A stretch of DNA of 64,000 nt from Galerina marginata (taxonomy: Eukaryota; Basidiomycota; Agaricomycetes; Agaricales; Galerinaceae), in NCBI GenBank assembly GCA_023014335.1, contig JAECYW010000016.1, positions 1,550,001 to 1,614,000 of the forward strand. Reading direction: 5' to 3'. The position numbers and the translations under genes were made by a program. Positions 37,324-49,481 of the stretch are shown piece after piece (the stretch's first letter is position 1; every line of letters starts with the position of its first letter). Below the pieces are notes generated by a model. That model was not told the DNA's origin, searched no databases, and saw only the letters and a program-made list of their open reading frames with translations.

Positions 37324-38058
37324 AGGAGCAGACACCTTGCTTGAGGTGCGTGCCATGGTTTTATCACATTTTGTCACCGCTTCTTATATATCCCATAGCC
37401 TTTGTAATTTTAGCCTGTAATCGCGAACTTTGTATAAACTGAAGTGACGTGTATAGCACAAATATACTACCCCCACACAAAGCTGTGACGGTAGAATGTT
37501 TAGCGGGCTGCAGTACAGATGCAATAGCCATCATTGTCGGCGAAATTACCTGCCAATGAGCACGCGAGCACGAAGCTGTTACCGTGATTCCCTCCTAATC
37601 ATTTTGTGGCTTTCTAATGTCTTCTCGTCTTTCTTTTTTCTTCAGCTCGAAGCCTCGCACACCATGCGCAAAACTCTCATGCGAACCTCTTCCACTAGCT
37701 ACATCCAGGTTACCACCCAGCAACCTGCACTTAGTTTTCCTTATATGCAACTCTCGCGGACATGATGGTGGTAACTTCTGATAAGATTTAAAATAACTTT
37801 ACAGCCCTTACGCGACACGAAGACCTCTCTTCTGATAATACACCCCGGGACGGGAGGTGAGGCCAAAAATAACCCGACCTGTCTAAATTAAACGCACATC
37901 CACACACTTCCGCGCGTCGTGCTTATCGCCACCATGCGGTATGCTCTGCTCTGTGGTTGTCGTTGCACTCCTCAGCTGATATTATATATGGACGAGACAA
38001 CCCCCACACCTGTACCTTTTTTTCGAGCTTTTAGATCGATTGACCGACGATATTCGCC
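37324..38058. promoter_or_regulatory. Upstream region of carboxypeptidase gene 1
   Basis: About 735 bp. The block at about 37921-37941, which reads 'gcttatcgccaccatgcgg', recurs before the second carboxypeptidase gene ('ccttatcgctaccatgcgg' at about 40713). It contains CTTATC (GATAAG on the other strand) at 37922-37927. The position relative to the start codon (137 and 148 bp) is similar for both genes, so this is likely a retained promoter element. Confidence 0.55.
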
Positions 38059-40188
38059 ATGGTTAGACTTCAAGGCTTCAAGCGCTTCCCATTTTTTGCT
38101 GCGTTTATAAGCCTTACTGTGTGTTTGACGCGCGGAACCCCGGTCGTGGAGGTGGCTGAACCTAAACCAGCCGTAACCCACTTCACCTCAGTGGTCAATC
38201 CCGATGTTTCTTTGCAAATCGTATCGGATTCCGGCGTCTGCGAGACTACGCCAGGGGTGCACCAGATGTCGGGATATATCAATGTTGGAACGGGGATGTC
38301 GATGGTACGATCGGTGTTTATTTGTTTCGTGTTTCTCGTCGACTGACTTGGTTTGGTCCCTCAGTGGTTCTGGTTTTTTGAATCCCGAGTGTCGCCTGAC
38401 ACTGCGCCCTTTACTCTTTGGTGAATAATTACTCATAGTCGGTTTATTATATAAATACTCAAATTTCTCGTCCTCCTTGCCTAGGCTAAACGGAGGTCCA
38501 GGATGTTCATCCATGATAGGCCTCTTCCAAGAGAATGGGCCTTGTCAAGTCAATGCGGATGGCGCAACGACGGTACTCAACCCTTTCAGGTAAAATATCC
38601 ATCGACGTTTCTTCTTGATCCCCCAACTGAGTGTGCCTGCAGTTGGAATAATATTAGCAACAGTAAGCCTTTACTTCATTGGTGCTTTTTTAAGACCAGG
38701 AGTAACGGTCCTATCACCCACCATAGTGATCTACATCGACCAACCTATTGGAACCGGATTTTCTTTCGGTACTGACACCGTCAATAGCACACAGTCGGCA
38801 GCTCCTTTCGTCTGGCAGGCATTCCAGATCCTGTTCGAAAGTACACAATTTGCGAAATACCAATCAAGAGAGTGAGTTAAGACATACCCAGTTGGACTTC
38901 GGCATATTGATGCCTTTCATTTAGATTTATTCTAGCGACGGAAAGCTACGGAGGACATTATGGACCTGCATTTGTCACGTTCTTTGATCAGCAAAACGCT
39001 CTCATTAACAGCGGTAAATTAACTGGAGAGCTGGTGACCGTCAGCGCACTCATGATCAACAAGTGCGTTCCTTCATTTTGAATGGTCCGGCATGGTTCTT
39101 AAATTAATACTGGAATCTGCAGTGGTTGGTATGATCCTCTGATCCAGAACAAAGCCTGTCTCGATTTTGCGACGAACGCGCCTGGATACGGCCAACTCCA
39201 GTCGACCAGCGTGTTGAAGAAAATGAACACATCATACTTTGAAGCCGGCGGATGCAAAGACCAAGAAACAGCCTGCTATGCAGCGGGCACAGGCGCAAAC
39301 TCCAATTCCATTTGTAGCAAGGCCGACAACTTTTGTGTACGTTCCATTCAACGCCTTAGTTGTAGCCAAAGATGCTAAATTTCGAACAGTCCGAAAACCT
39401 CTTCAGCCCAGCTGTAGGCAACCGCGACTCCGACGACCTCCGTCAGAACTCGTCGTCGCTCTTCCCTCCAGAGTTTTACGTCAATTTCTTGCGCTCGACA
39501 TCCATTATGACGAAGATCGGTGCACAGGCTAAGTATAGTGAGTGTCCTGATGCGCCGTTCGAGTTGTTTTCCAAGACGGGTGATGTGAGTGATTAGGTTT
39601 GGGTAATTGAAGCATGCAGTTGACTTCTGTTTAGGATGCGAGGACGCTGCTCCCCCAATTAGGGGCCTTGGCAAATTCTGGGCTTAAGATGCTCATCTGG
39701 GTATATATTTATCACATCCATCTGACAAACTCGCTCAATCCCACTTAGGCTGGCGATGCGGATATCAAGTTGCTTTGTTCCCCATTCCATTTTACTTGAC
39801 CGCTAATGATTCAATTTTTCGTTTAGCTGCAATTGGCTGGGTGGCCATGCTTCAGTGCTTGCAATGAATTGGAGTGGTGCAAACCAACTCGCTAATACAC
39901 CCTTCACGAATATGACTATTAATGGATCGCCAGTTGCGGCCATTCAGAACGTGGGCAACTTCTCGTTTGCGTGAGTTGCTTACTTGTCCCCTCCTACCTG
40001 GACTGACTCGTTACATCATACATAGCCGTGTGTACCAAGCCGGCCATGAAGTTGTGCGTGATGCCTGCCTGCTATTCTTAATCTTCTCTTTATCGACGTA
40101 AATGTCCCAATAGCCTGCCTTCCAACCGCAAGCTGCCTTCGAGATTTTCAAGCAAGTCATCAACATGCAGCAACTGCATTCGGTCTAA
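38059..40188 (+). CDS. Secreted serine carboxypeptidase (family S10), copy 1
   Basis: Thirteen exons (38059-38304, 38365-38420, 38485-38589, 38643-38662, 38727-38871, 38925-39062, 39123-39336, 39390-39584, 39635-39700, 39749-39768, 39827-39970, 40026-40053, 40114-40188) give 483 residues. A signal peptide is present ([17 protein letters not shown]). The oxyanion segment LNGGPGCSS, the catalytic Ser198 in [11 protein letters not shown], Asp398 in WAGDADINCNWLGG and His457 in YQAGHEVP form the S10 triad. NMT-, NRD- and NSS-type sequons suggest glycosylation. S10 enzymes remove C-terminal amino acids at acidic pH. TESYGG replaces the GESYAG of yeast CPY, as in carboxypeptidase S1-like fungal enzymes. 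Confidence 0.92.
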
Positions 40189-40861
40189 GTATGGCTAGTG
40201 TTTCTGACACGAAGGTTAAGAGGTTGTAAAGTAGGGAGTTCATAAGGTACGTGCTTTCCCTTACTTGACTTACTACCCTGACAAATGACCACTCTAGGTC
40301 GTTGAATGCAATCGTTACCTTCTTGTACCAACTTATCGCAACTATATCCCATGGCTTCACGAATATACACTCCACTAGGCATATGACCACGAATTCTTAC
40401 TGCGAATTCCAAGATGAGTATTATTGACACCTCCGAACATTCCTCTCTGCTCCTATAGTACGGCACGAAGTCCACGCGCAATGTCTCATGCGATGCGGTC
40501 ACTGAACTATTTGCTTGCCCCGGTTACCACAGAACGCCGTAATTATTTCCCTTTTATGCAGCGATCGCGGACATGCTGACCATGAACCTCCGATAACGGG
40601 TTTTATGGACCTTAGGCGGAAAAGCGTACTCTCTTCCCATCACACAAAGCAAGTTGGACGAAACGGACAAAAATAGGCCTTGGTCTAAAAGAAGCTCACA
40701 CACTTACATCTTCCTTATCGCTACCATGCGGTATTTCTTTGGTGTCAGGTCTGCTCGTCACAGTTCTGCCCATTGCCTACATTATATATATGCAGTGAAC
40801 CTAGATGGATGTGGCGAACCCCACGTCGTTGGCCTCTTGACCGAGATTGAGGATACCTGCT
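40189..40861. promoter_or_regulatory. Upstream region of carboxypeptidase gene 2
   Basis: About 670 bp between the two tandem copies. CTTATC (GATAAG) lies at 40714-40719 inside the block shared with the promoter of copy 1, followed by a TATA-like 'attatatatatg' near 40783. No other gene seen. Confidence 0.55.
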
Positions 40862-43019
40862 ATGGGTCGATTTTCTGGATTCAGATGGATCAGCCTTCTG
40901 GTTGCATTGTTTAGTTTCACTGTAGCTTTCACCCATGCAACCCCTGTTGTGGACTCAACAGGACCCAAACCTGCTCTGACTCGCTTCACTTCCACCACAA
41001 ATCCTGACGTGTCTCTGCGATTTGTATCTGATTCTGGGGTCTGTGAAACTACACCTGGAGTACACCAGAAGTCAGGGTACATTGATGTTGGGACGAACAT
41101 GTCTATGGTAACATTCATGTCGTAACTTGCTCCATAAATTGATAATTGACTTGTTTTGCCACTTTAGTGGTTTTGGTTTTTCGAATCCCGAGAAAAGCCT
41201 GAAAAGGCACCGTTTACTCTTTGGTGATCGCTTACGCGTGACTTTTCGCATCCATGTCTACGAATGCTCATGTATTCGTGTTTTCCAGGCTAAATGGAGG
41301 ACCTGGATGCTCATCCATGATTGGTCTCTTCCAAGAAAATGGACCGTGTCAAGTAAATCCGGACGGCGCAACAACCGTGCTCAATCCTTTCAGGTAAATA
41401 TACTTCCATTCCGAACTGTGGAGCCTTTGCTCAGAACGTTTGAAAGCTGGAATAATATTAGCAACAGTAAGTATTTCTGTCATATCACGAGAACGACAGA
41501 TGACGGTTACATGCAGTGATATATATTGATCAGCCCATTGGAACGGGGTTCTCTTTCGGCAACGATATGGTCAATAGCACAGTATCCGCGTCTCCTTTTG
41601 TCTGGCAAGCATTCCAAGTCCTGTTTGAGAGCAAGGCATTCGCGAAATACCAATCCCGAGAGTAAATGAAAATATTCATGGCATAAAGTTAGGTCTGAAC
41701 ACCATCTTGGCAGGTTTATCCTCGCCACAGAGAGCTACGGGGGACATTATGGCCCTGCGTTAGTTACGTTTTTCGACCAGCAAAACGCCCTTATCAAGAA
41801 AGGTAAATTGAAAGGAGAATTAGTGACCGTCAGCGCTCTCATGATCAACAAGTACGTCCATTTTCTCTATACGTTGACAAGCCTTCTTAATAAATTAATA
41901 TTTGGATATACAGTGGCTGGTACGATCCTCTGATCCAGAACAAGGCCTATCTTGATTTTGCAACCAATGCCCCTGGATATGGTCAACTCCAACCAGATGA
42001 TGTCCTACAACAAATGAACGAATCTTTCTTTTCTCCGGGCGGGTGCAAAGAACAGGAGGAGGCCTGTTTTGCCGCAGGTACAGGTCCAGATTCAGATAAA
42101 ATCTGTGGGCAAGCCGACAATTTTTGTGTACGCACTTGCTTTGATTCAGTCACCAATTCAATGGTTGCTCAGGGAGGGGTCGAATGTCATACAGGTCGAT
42201 AACCTCTTTGTCCCGGCGGTGGGTGACCGCGATTCAGATGACCTCCGCCAGAATTCGTCGTCGCTGTTTCCTCCGGAGTTTTATGTGACTCTTTTGCGCA
42301 ATGCCTCGATCATGAGTCAGATCGGCGCGGAGAGTAGATATCGGGAGTGTGCAAACTCGCCATTTATTTTATTTACGAAGACTGGCGATGTGAGCAGCTT
42401 TCCGTCCTGGTATTCATCAAATGTACTGATTTTATATATCTAGGACGCAAGGACGTTGCTTCCACAGCTGGCAGCGTTAGTAGACTCGGGACTGCAGACA
42501 CTCATATGGGTACGCACAAACCAATATCCAATTCCTTGCGCCAAAACTCTCGCTCGATTTTACGTAGGCCGGTGATGCGGATATCAAGTTGGCCTATCTC
42601 CCTTTCTTTTTAACCTGGCGCTAACGTCCTTCGTCCTTCAGCTGTAATTGGCTGGGTGGTCACGCATCTGTGCTCGCAATGGACTGGCATGGCGCAAAAC
42701 GTCTCGCCAAGACGCCGTTTACTAACATGACTATCAACGGAGTGCCAGTCGCGGCCATTCAAAACGTAGATAACTTTTCGTTTGCGTAAGTAGCCTTCCT
42801 TACACTTCAGTCCTTTATCTCTTGCTGAACTTTACGCTACGTTGTTTCTAGCCGAGTGTACCAAGCCGGACACGAAGTTGTGCGTCATCCGTCCTACTGT
42901 GACTGATTGTCCTTTGACACATTTCCTTTCATCGGTAGCCCGCGTTCCAGCCTCAAGCCGCCTTCGAAATATTTAAGCAAGTCATCAACAAGAAACAGTT
43001 GCATTCGGTCAAGGTTTGA
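40862..43019 (+). CDS. Secreted serine carboxypeptidase (family S10), copy 2
   Basis: Thirteen exons (40862-41107, 41168-41223, 41289-41393, 41447-41466, 41517-41661, 41714-41851, 41914-42127, 42195-42389, 42444-42509, 42568-42587, 42642-42785, 42852-42879, 42939-43019) give 485 residues. The first twelve exons have exactly the same lengths as in copy 1; only the last is six bases longer. The signal peptide ([18 protein letters not shown]), LNGGPGCSS, Ser198 ([11 protein letters not shown]), Asp398 and His457 (YQAGHEV) are all intact, so both copies should be active. Introns have diverged fully, so the duplication is old and both copies are under selection. Confidence 0.92.
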
Positions 43020-43564
43020 CAGTGCAAAGGCTTTTTATTTATCTTATTTGGAATCCTTGAAGCGGGTATCGTGTACACAGTGACGTGAATGTGTGTAAAA
43101 CCCGATTGCAGACTATAACAAGAACAAAAGCATTTAACATTACAAGGTCAATAGTGTCGCTGAAGTTTCTTATCGTCCATCATGAGGTTTTCATAAATCC
43201 TAGATTGCGTATTGGGTACAATGCACGAGGACGTCGGATTTTACTGACAGCACACCTTCCAGATATCACATCTACTCAGGCTTTGAAGTAAGTGTCTCTT
43301 ACACCCAGGCGCGTTGTCTGCATTTGTTCCTTCCTTTGAATGGTTGGTGTCAGTGAGGGTGTGAGCTCAACTGAATATCTCAGAAATACAAGGATACAAA
43401 CATAGAGATCCAAGATATACATTCATCAATCATGGTGAAACAGGATCAGCGACGTGAAAAGCGAACGGTATCCATAATTATTAAATAAGGTATTCCAGAA
43501 AGAGGAGATCTATAACGGCGGTTCGCCTACAGGTATAGTAAATCTTCATCTGACCTCCAACCTC
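43020..43564. other. Convergent intergenic region
   Basis: About 545 bp between carboxypeptidase copy 2 and the end of the HisRS gene. No gene recognised. Confidence 0.5.
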
Positions 43565-46027
43565 CTACCATTTACCAACGCTCCACTCCTTCCACGTCTC
43601 CGTCTTCTTAAGCCACTCAGCAAGCTCAACGCGCTTCACCTGGGTGCCCTTGTCTGCACTCTCGATTTTGACCTTCTTTCCATCGACCCAGTCCCATCGC
43701 TGTTCCTTAACAGTGACCAGCCCTGCTTTGAGCTCGTCTGCCCCAAGGATGACGGCGAAAGGTACTTCGTCCTTCTCGCCTGCTGCGAATTGCGCGGAAA
43801 GTTTGGGTTTGGACTTAGCCAAGAAGTCAGACTGATGTATGTAACGAAAATAGAATCAGATTCCAATAATATAAATTCGAAATGGCAAATGAAAATAAAC
43901 TAACCTTAATCCCCGCCTCCCTCAACTCACTAACCAGCCCAACCCTCTCCGCAAGCAGCCCATCACCCGCGCTCAGCACAAACACCATCGTCTCCTTCGT
44001 CCTCGCCCCCCGCTCCACCCACTTCGGCCACACCAGCGCAAATATGCGGTCCATCCCGATGCTGACGCCGACGCACGGCGTGCCTCCGCCAGGGCCCATC
44101 GCCTTCTTCCCCTCTTTGGAGTCAGGCGAGACTCCGGCGGCGCCTGCGAGGAATGCGCCGACGAGGTTGTCATACCGCCCGCCGGCGGCAATGGAGCCGA
44201 CGCCGACTTGGGACTCGTCGATTTCGGGTTCGGCGTCTGCGTCGGCAGATGCGGGTTTGGGCTTCTTGTCTTTCTTTTGCGTGGTCGGGGTTGGCGGTGC
44301 GGGTGCGGATTCCGTGGTGGTGGTCACATTAGCGTTGGATGGGGAGGCGAAGGCGTTGGCGTCCTTGAACCCTGGAGGTGCGCTGGCCTCCACGATAGCC
44401 TCATAGATAATACCGGTGTAGTAATCGAGTCCACGAGCTAGGGATAGGTCAAATGATATCTGTATAGCGCGAGAAGACACGTTAAAAACGGGAATAAGGT
44501 AGCATAGTTATTCCGCACTTTATCGACGACGTTATAGGCTTTCAGAAGTGTGAAGAGGATAGCCATGTCGTTTAGTCCTTGTTTTGCACTCTTGTTGGCT
44601 GTAAGCGTCGCATCGGCTTCTAGTTGTGCAAGGAGCTCGGGGCCGCCTTCAAAGACCAATATTAATGGAATCGATGAAAAGAGTGGAAGTTATCGAGGCA
44701 GACCCTTGTACTTCACGTATTCTCCGATCTTGTCGGCCACCGCTGGGTCGAGACCTTTCTCTTCCGTCATCTCTTTCTTCACCTCTGACCAAGGGAGCTA
44801 ATACTCGGTCGGTCAGCAAAAAATACCCGTGTAGAAACAATAGAATTCACCTTGTCTAGTTTATCCACGGCGGATGAGATACTCCGAATTTTGTCGAGCG
44901 GCACGCCGCAAACCTCGAAGATGCCGTCTAAAATTTTACGGTGGTTTAGCTAGAGAAACCAAACCAATTGGGAGGTCATTAAAGGGATTTGGAGGTATAA
45001 GACGAATACGACGATACCTTAATCGTGAACTCGCCAACGTCCAATCTAGAAAGGATGGTACAAAGCAAGCTGAGTAGCTCTGCATCGGGAATCATAGGGT
45101 CCCATGTGCCAGTGATGTCAAAGTCCTATAAGAGAGGGCACCTTAATAACCTTGTTTTCTAAAAAGGAGCAACAAATCCTCACTTACAGCCTGCATAAAC
45201 TCCCTCATCCGTCCTTTGCTCATAACCGGGTTATCTCTCCGATACACCTTCCCAATCTGCCACAGTTTGCTCTGTGGCGCCGTGCCCCCAATCATCGCGA
45301 GGTACCGCGCGAGCGGCACGGTGTGGTCGTATCTCAGCGCGAGCTGCTCGCCTCCTTGGTCCATGAGATCGAAGATGAGCTTTGCATCTTCACCGTATTT
45401 GTCGGTCAAAACGTCTTTGCGCTCGAAGACGGGGGTGTCAAGGCATGCGCCGCCGTATAAAGCGAAGCATTCTTTGATGATGCGTTCGATGTGCTCGCGG
45501 CAAAACATCTCGGCGGGACCATAGTCGCGTGTACCCTATTGGTATGACTGGATGTTAGTTAACAGCTTGTGAAATAAAATGGGTATGGAGGACAGACAGA
45601 CCTTGGCAGTTTTCAATAACAGCCTCTCTTTCTTCTTCTTCTCGGGCTCGTCCACCTTCTGTTCCGCACCGCCCTCTGCCTTGGGCTTCTTCTCCTTGCC
45701 TGCATTCTTCGCAAGCGCCAGAGCTTTCTTCAGATCAGACAGTTTCTTCTTCGACTCATCCAAAGGTGCGCCTTTCAGTCTCAGCTCATTAAATGTAGCC
45801 GTCTCTGCCACAATCTCTGCCTCCAAGTCAGCGACGTTCACAGGCGAGGTTACCGCCTCTGCTTGCTGTGATGTAGACGCCATCGTCGCGGTAGACACGA
45901 AAGATCGAGACCGTTGATAGTTGGGTGGGTTGCTTTGAAATTTGAAATTCGACGGTTGAAGACGAGATGTACGCGATAGGAAGGCGATTCTGTAGTTGAT
46001 AGCTCTGGATAGGGAGATAATAATCAT
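43565..46027 (-). CDS. HTS1: Histidyl-tRNA synthetase, probable dual-start (mitochondrial and cytosolic)
   Basis: Eight exons (46027-45602, 45535-45188, 45125-45018, 44949-44851, 44797-44704, 44646-44519, 44459-43905, 43831-43565) give 674 residues from ATG 46027, or 626 from the in-frame ATG at 45883. The first 48 residues ([19 protein letters not shown]...) are Arg/Ser-rich and almost acid-free, as in a mitochondrial presequence. [10 protein letters not shown] then begins a cytosolic form with a WHEP-like helical hairpin. Class II HisRS motifs are [18 protein letters not shown] (motif 2 region), [14 protein letters not shown] (HisA), [10 protein letters not shown] (HisB) and [10 protein letters not shown] (motif 3). 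A ~60-residue low-complexity insert (Thr/Pro/Lys/Asp-rich) separates HisA from HisB. Yeast HTS1 likewise yields both forms from one gene. Confidence 0.93.
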
Positions 46028-46352
46028 CCAGTGACTCGTTGTCGCCAAATTTACACCGCCCGATCGAGGGATTTGGTGAAGCATCACGTGGTTCAGCCGG
46101 CCCGTATGCCGCCCCGCCTTCAGGAATAGAATCAGGACAAGGATTTTGTCTTCATTTCTGTTGGACATCGAGTCACAAGTCTTCTCGAACTACAAGTAAC
46201 GCCTGAAATCCTTCCCTGCATAAAATTGTTCAGCGAACGATTGACCTATTAGTATTATGAGAGGTTTCCTCGCCATCATGATTGAAAAGCTAGATGTTAT
46301 TGTGGTATCCAATAATTGAATGTATAACAAAAACTGATATGTATAAAAAATC
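46028..46352. other. Intergenic region
   Basis: About 325 bp between the ERG7 stop and HTS1 start (both minus). It should contain the HTS1 promoter. In-frame codons are open upstream of 46027 as far as 46168, but the Met at 46168 leads into non-presequence-like residues. Confidence 0.5.
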
Positions 46353-49322
46353 CTAATGGTACCCATTCACCTTGCCATTCCCGCTCCCGTTCACCTTCCC
46401 ATTCCCACTAGCCTTAAGCTCCGCCAAATAATGATGTGCTCTTCCCAACATCCAGATAGGAAACGAGAACTTGAAGTTGGGATACGCGATCGCACAAGTC
46501 TTGTTGAACACGCCTTCGATAGCTTCTTGGGGCCACGAACCGTCCTAAACACATCAAAACCCGTGTCAGAGCGACCAATGTGAGTGGGTGTCAAGTGAAG
46601 CCTCGTACCGGTCGTTGTCTGGACATGACGAGCCTCACCGCCTTCTCAATCAGCTCGGCGTGAGGGTATTTTGCGTACATCAAAGCCATCACAGCCCAGC
46701 ACGTCTGCACGACCTGCGTATTCTCATGCTCTACCCAGGCGCTTTGTTCGCAGGACTGAAAATCAAACGATAAATATGAACGGTCAACGTAGTTCGGTGC
46801 AAATAAATTTACCTTGTAGCTCTCACCCCAACCGCCATCTTCCCGCTGGTGGCTCAGGAGGAACTCGCATGCCTTGCGCGAGTGTTTGCTATTCCCATAC
46901 GTTTCGCCAACGAGCGACAAGCTTTCCGTCGCGAATTGCGTGGCATAGGTGAAGCAGATGCCCCACGAGCCCACCCACCCGCCTTCAGGCGTTTGCGCTT
47001 CATGGAGGTACTTTATGGCTTTCGTGATTGTACGTCTAGAAAAAGTATGTCAGCCAACAGATGGGATGGAGGAGAAGTAATCGACTTACTTGATGTCCTG
47101 CGCGCGGTAGTCAGGATAGTGCTTTCGGAAGATGGCAAGCGCCGTAATAACGGACGTCGTGCATTCCGGATAACAGTACTCGATCATGATATTCCCTGTG
47201 TAGAGTAAAAAGTATAAGAATACCTCCAGATAGAAGGAAAGTGAACGTACCAAACACTTCGGCCGGGTTCAGCCACTCCAACCACTGGGGACCTCTAACG
47301 AGCTCGTAGCTCGCGATCCCGCCATTGGGATTTTGGAGGGACAACATCACGTCAACGGCATCGCACATGCGTTCCTTGGAGACGAGTTTGGGGGTGAAGC
47401 TGGTTAAACATTATGGTTAGTAGGAACAAAAATTAGTGAGATCAGGAATAGCTTACTCGAGATTAAATTGAAGGTACATGCATGCTTTCAACCCTTCTCC
47501 TGTGCAGTCGCTGACGGTATAGCCTTGCTCTTTGGTACTAAAACATACACAGAAAACTCGTGAGCTCAAATTAACGACAATATCGCAGACGACAAACCTA
47601 AATCCCCAAGCACCCTTGGTCGTATGCCTATACGCCTCCCGATAATGCTTCGGGTCATCCCTAATCTGCCCCTGGTCAAGCCACTCCAGCGCCTTCACCA
47701 AGCTCTCCCTATTCTCCTCCTCCCCAGCCAAGCCTGTCTCAACCAACGCCTGCGTGATGAACCCCGTATCCCACAGCTGGCTCCCATTAGTGCCGCACAT
47801 CATCATCCCCTCTGCACCCATCCACATAAAATCCGCCCGACGCACATCGTGCATCTTGTACGCCTCGCTGTCGGCGCCCTCAGCGTGCGCCCGTGCGACG
47901 AGGTTGAACATCTTGGACACGGGCGCGAGGGTCTGATACCCCGTGTTTTCGTCGTCCATGACGATGAGCGCGTAGGCGCGCTCGCAGGCCTTGCGCCGGA
48001 GGGGAGGAAGAATGCAGTGCTCGTAGGAGGAGAGGACGACGGCGATGGTGTCGAAAAGCGCGCTGTGTGGTGAGTATAGGTCCACTTTGCTAACGTTGTT
48101 TCGTTGGGCTGGCCAGTAGATGGAGTAGTAATCCTCTGGGTATAGTTCCTGCGAAACAAGTTGGATTTTTATGGAGCTACAGAGAGACAAAACCGTACAC
48201 ACCTCCCGTAGGGACAAAATGAGGTCATTCTCCTCCAATTTGAATTTAACGCCATAAAGATAACTCATTGGGATGTAGACACAGCGAACATGAATCCACC
48301 ATCTATGGGGATGAAAAGGAAGCCATTCAGGCAGAAGCCTAATTCACGTTGAAATCAACAAGGATTCAAATCATAGGTAAGAAGTTATTACCAAAGTTCA
48401 GGAGGAACGGGGTTGTTGCCTTCCCAATCGTAGCAATTTAACAGAGACAGCCAGAACTTGCCCCAAGCTGGAATGGCTGTCGCACCACCTGCATTACATG
48501 TTGGTTGGCGAGTTTAATTATAAAAGAAGAAGGTAGGATTCGAACCGAGTTTGTGGAGAGTCCCTCGAGCTCGGACGCAGACCGGGTGGTCTTTGTCGAC
48601 TCCCAGAAGCCGTAAGGCAACGTAATTGAGCCCAGTGCCGAATACCGTGGAGTGGCCTTCAACATGACTATGAAAGACACGAAAAACACGCGTTAATCAG
48701 TAAGCCGAACGGGAAATGAAACTAAAAGGCCAGTGTGAAGGCAGGAATGGTCCCGTAAGTGCAAAAAATAAATTACAGCAGGCCAGAAGGGTCTTGCTTA
48801 ACAACCATTTGGCAGAAATAATGGGGACTTACATTCCCCAACCACCGTCATCAGGGTGTACGCGGTTCATTAAGTATCGTATCATCTCCAAACGCTCTTC
48901 GAGCTTGAATGTCATTCCACTGACATACGAGCCAATGACCAGTCCCGGAAGGAGAAACATAGGACCTCCATATTCACCAGCCCAGTGACCGTCGTGAGAT
49001 TGAAGGTTTTTGTAGAACTTGTATCCATTCCGAGCAGCGTCGAGCGGGTCCTTGGCGGGAGGTAAATCCGGCATTGTCTAATTCAAATAAAATAGGACCA
49101 CGAAATGAGTGGTAAGGATATCAGCTTCGAGAGACGACAGCGCACCGTCTTCAGACCTAACCAGAACCTGTCCACTTCATTTTGCGGCCACCTCTCGACT
49201 TCCTCGTCGGTGCGGAGGTAGTGCCAGGTATGGCGGCCACCGTCGTTCACGAGGAGCCTCCACCGCGAATAGTCAGTGAAGGTCTTTTCTGGACTGGGTT
49301 CCACGTCGAGAGCATTCCACAT
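46353..49322 (-). CDS. ERG7: Lanosterol synthase (oxidosqualene cyclase)
   Basis: Twelve exons (49322-49146, 49077-48833, 48667-48546, 48488-48392, 48338-48203, 48148-47598, 47537-47457, 47399-47251, 47195-47090, 47035-46813, 46755-46609, 46544-46353) give 741 residues (yeast Erg7: 731). Hallmarks are [20 protein letters not shown] near the start, repeated QW motifs ([69 protein letters not shown]) and the protonating Asp453 in SDCTGE. The family consensus there is DCTAE; Gly replaces Ala. It cyclises 2,3-oxidosqualene to lanosterol, the first sterol of ergosterol synthesis, at the ER and lipid droplets. The C-terminal end has a Gly/Asn/Lys repeat ([16 protein letters not shown]). Confidence 0.95.
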
Positions 49323-49481
49323 GGTGGTCAGAGGAAGAAAAGCGTCAGGCGAAGAGGTACCGAAGACATGGCGGATGTGAGTTCTAATCTTACGACTCTG
49401 ATTTTTTGACGCGAGGGTAACCCAAAAAGGCAAGTCAGCTCTGGACAACCCTAACCTGAACGGCTCTTGTCTCTTTGCACG
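49323..49481. promoter_or_regulatory. Compact divergent promoter, ERG7 / Arp gene
   Basis: Only 159 bp between divergent start codons. If the ERG7 start is right, the two genes must share core promoter sequence. No TATA box is visible. Confidence 0.5.
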
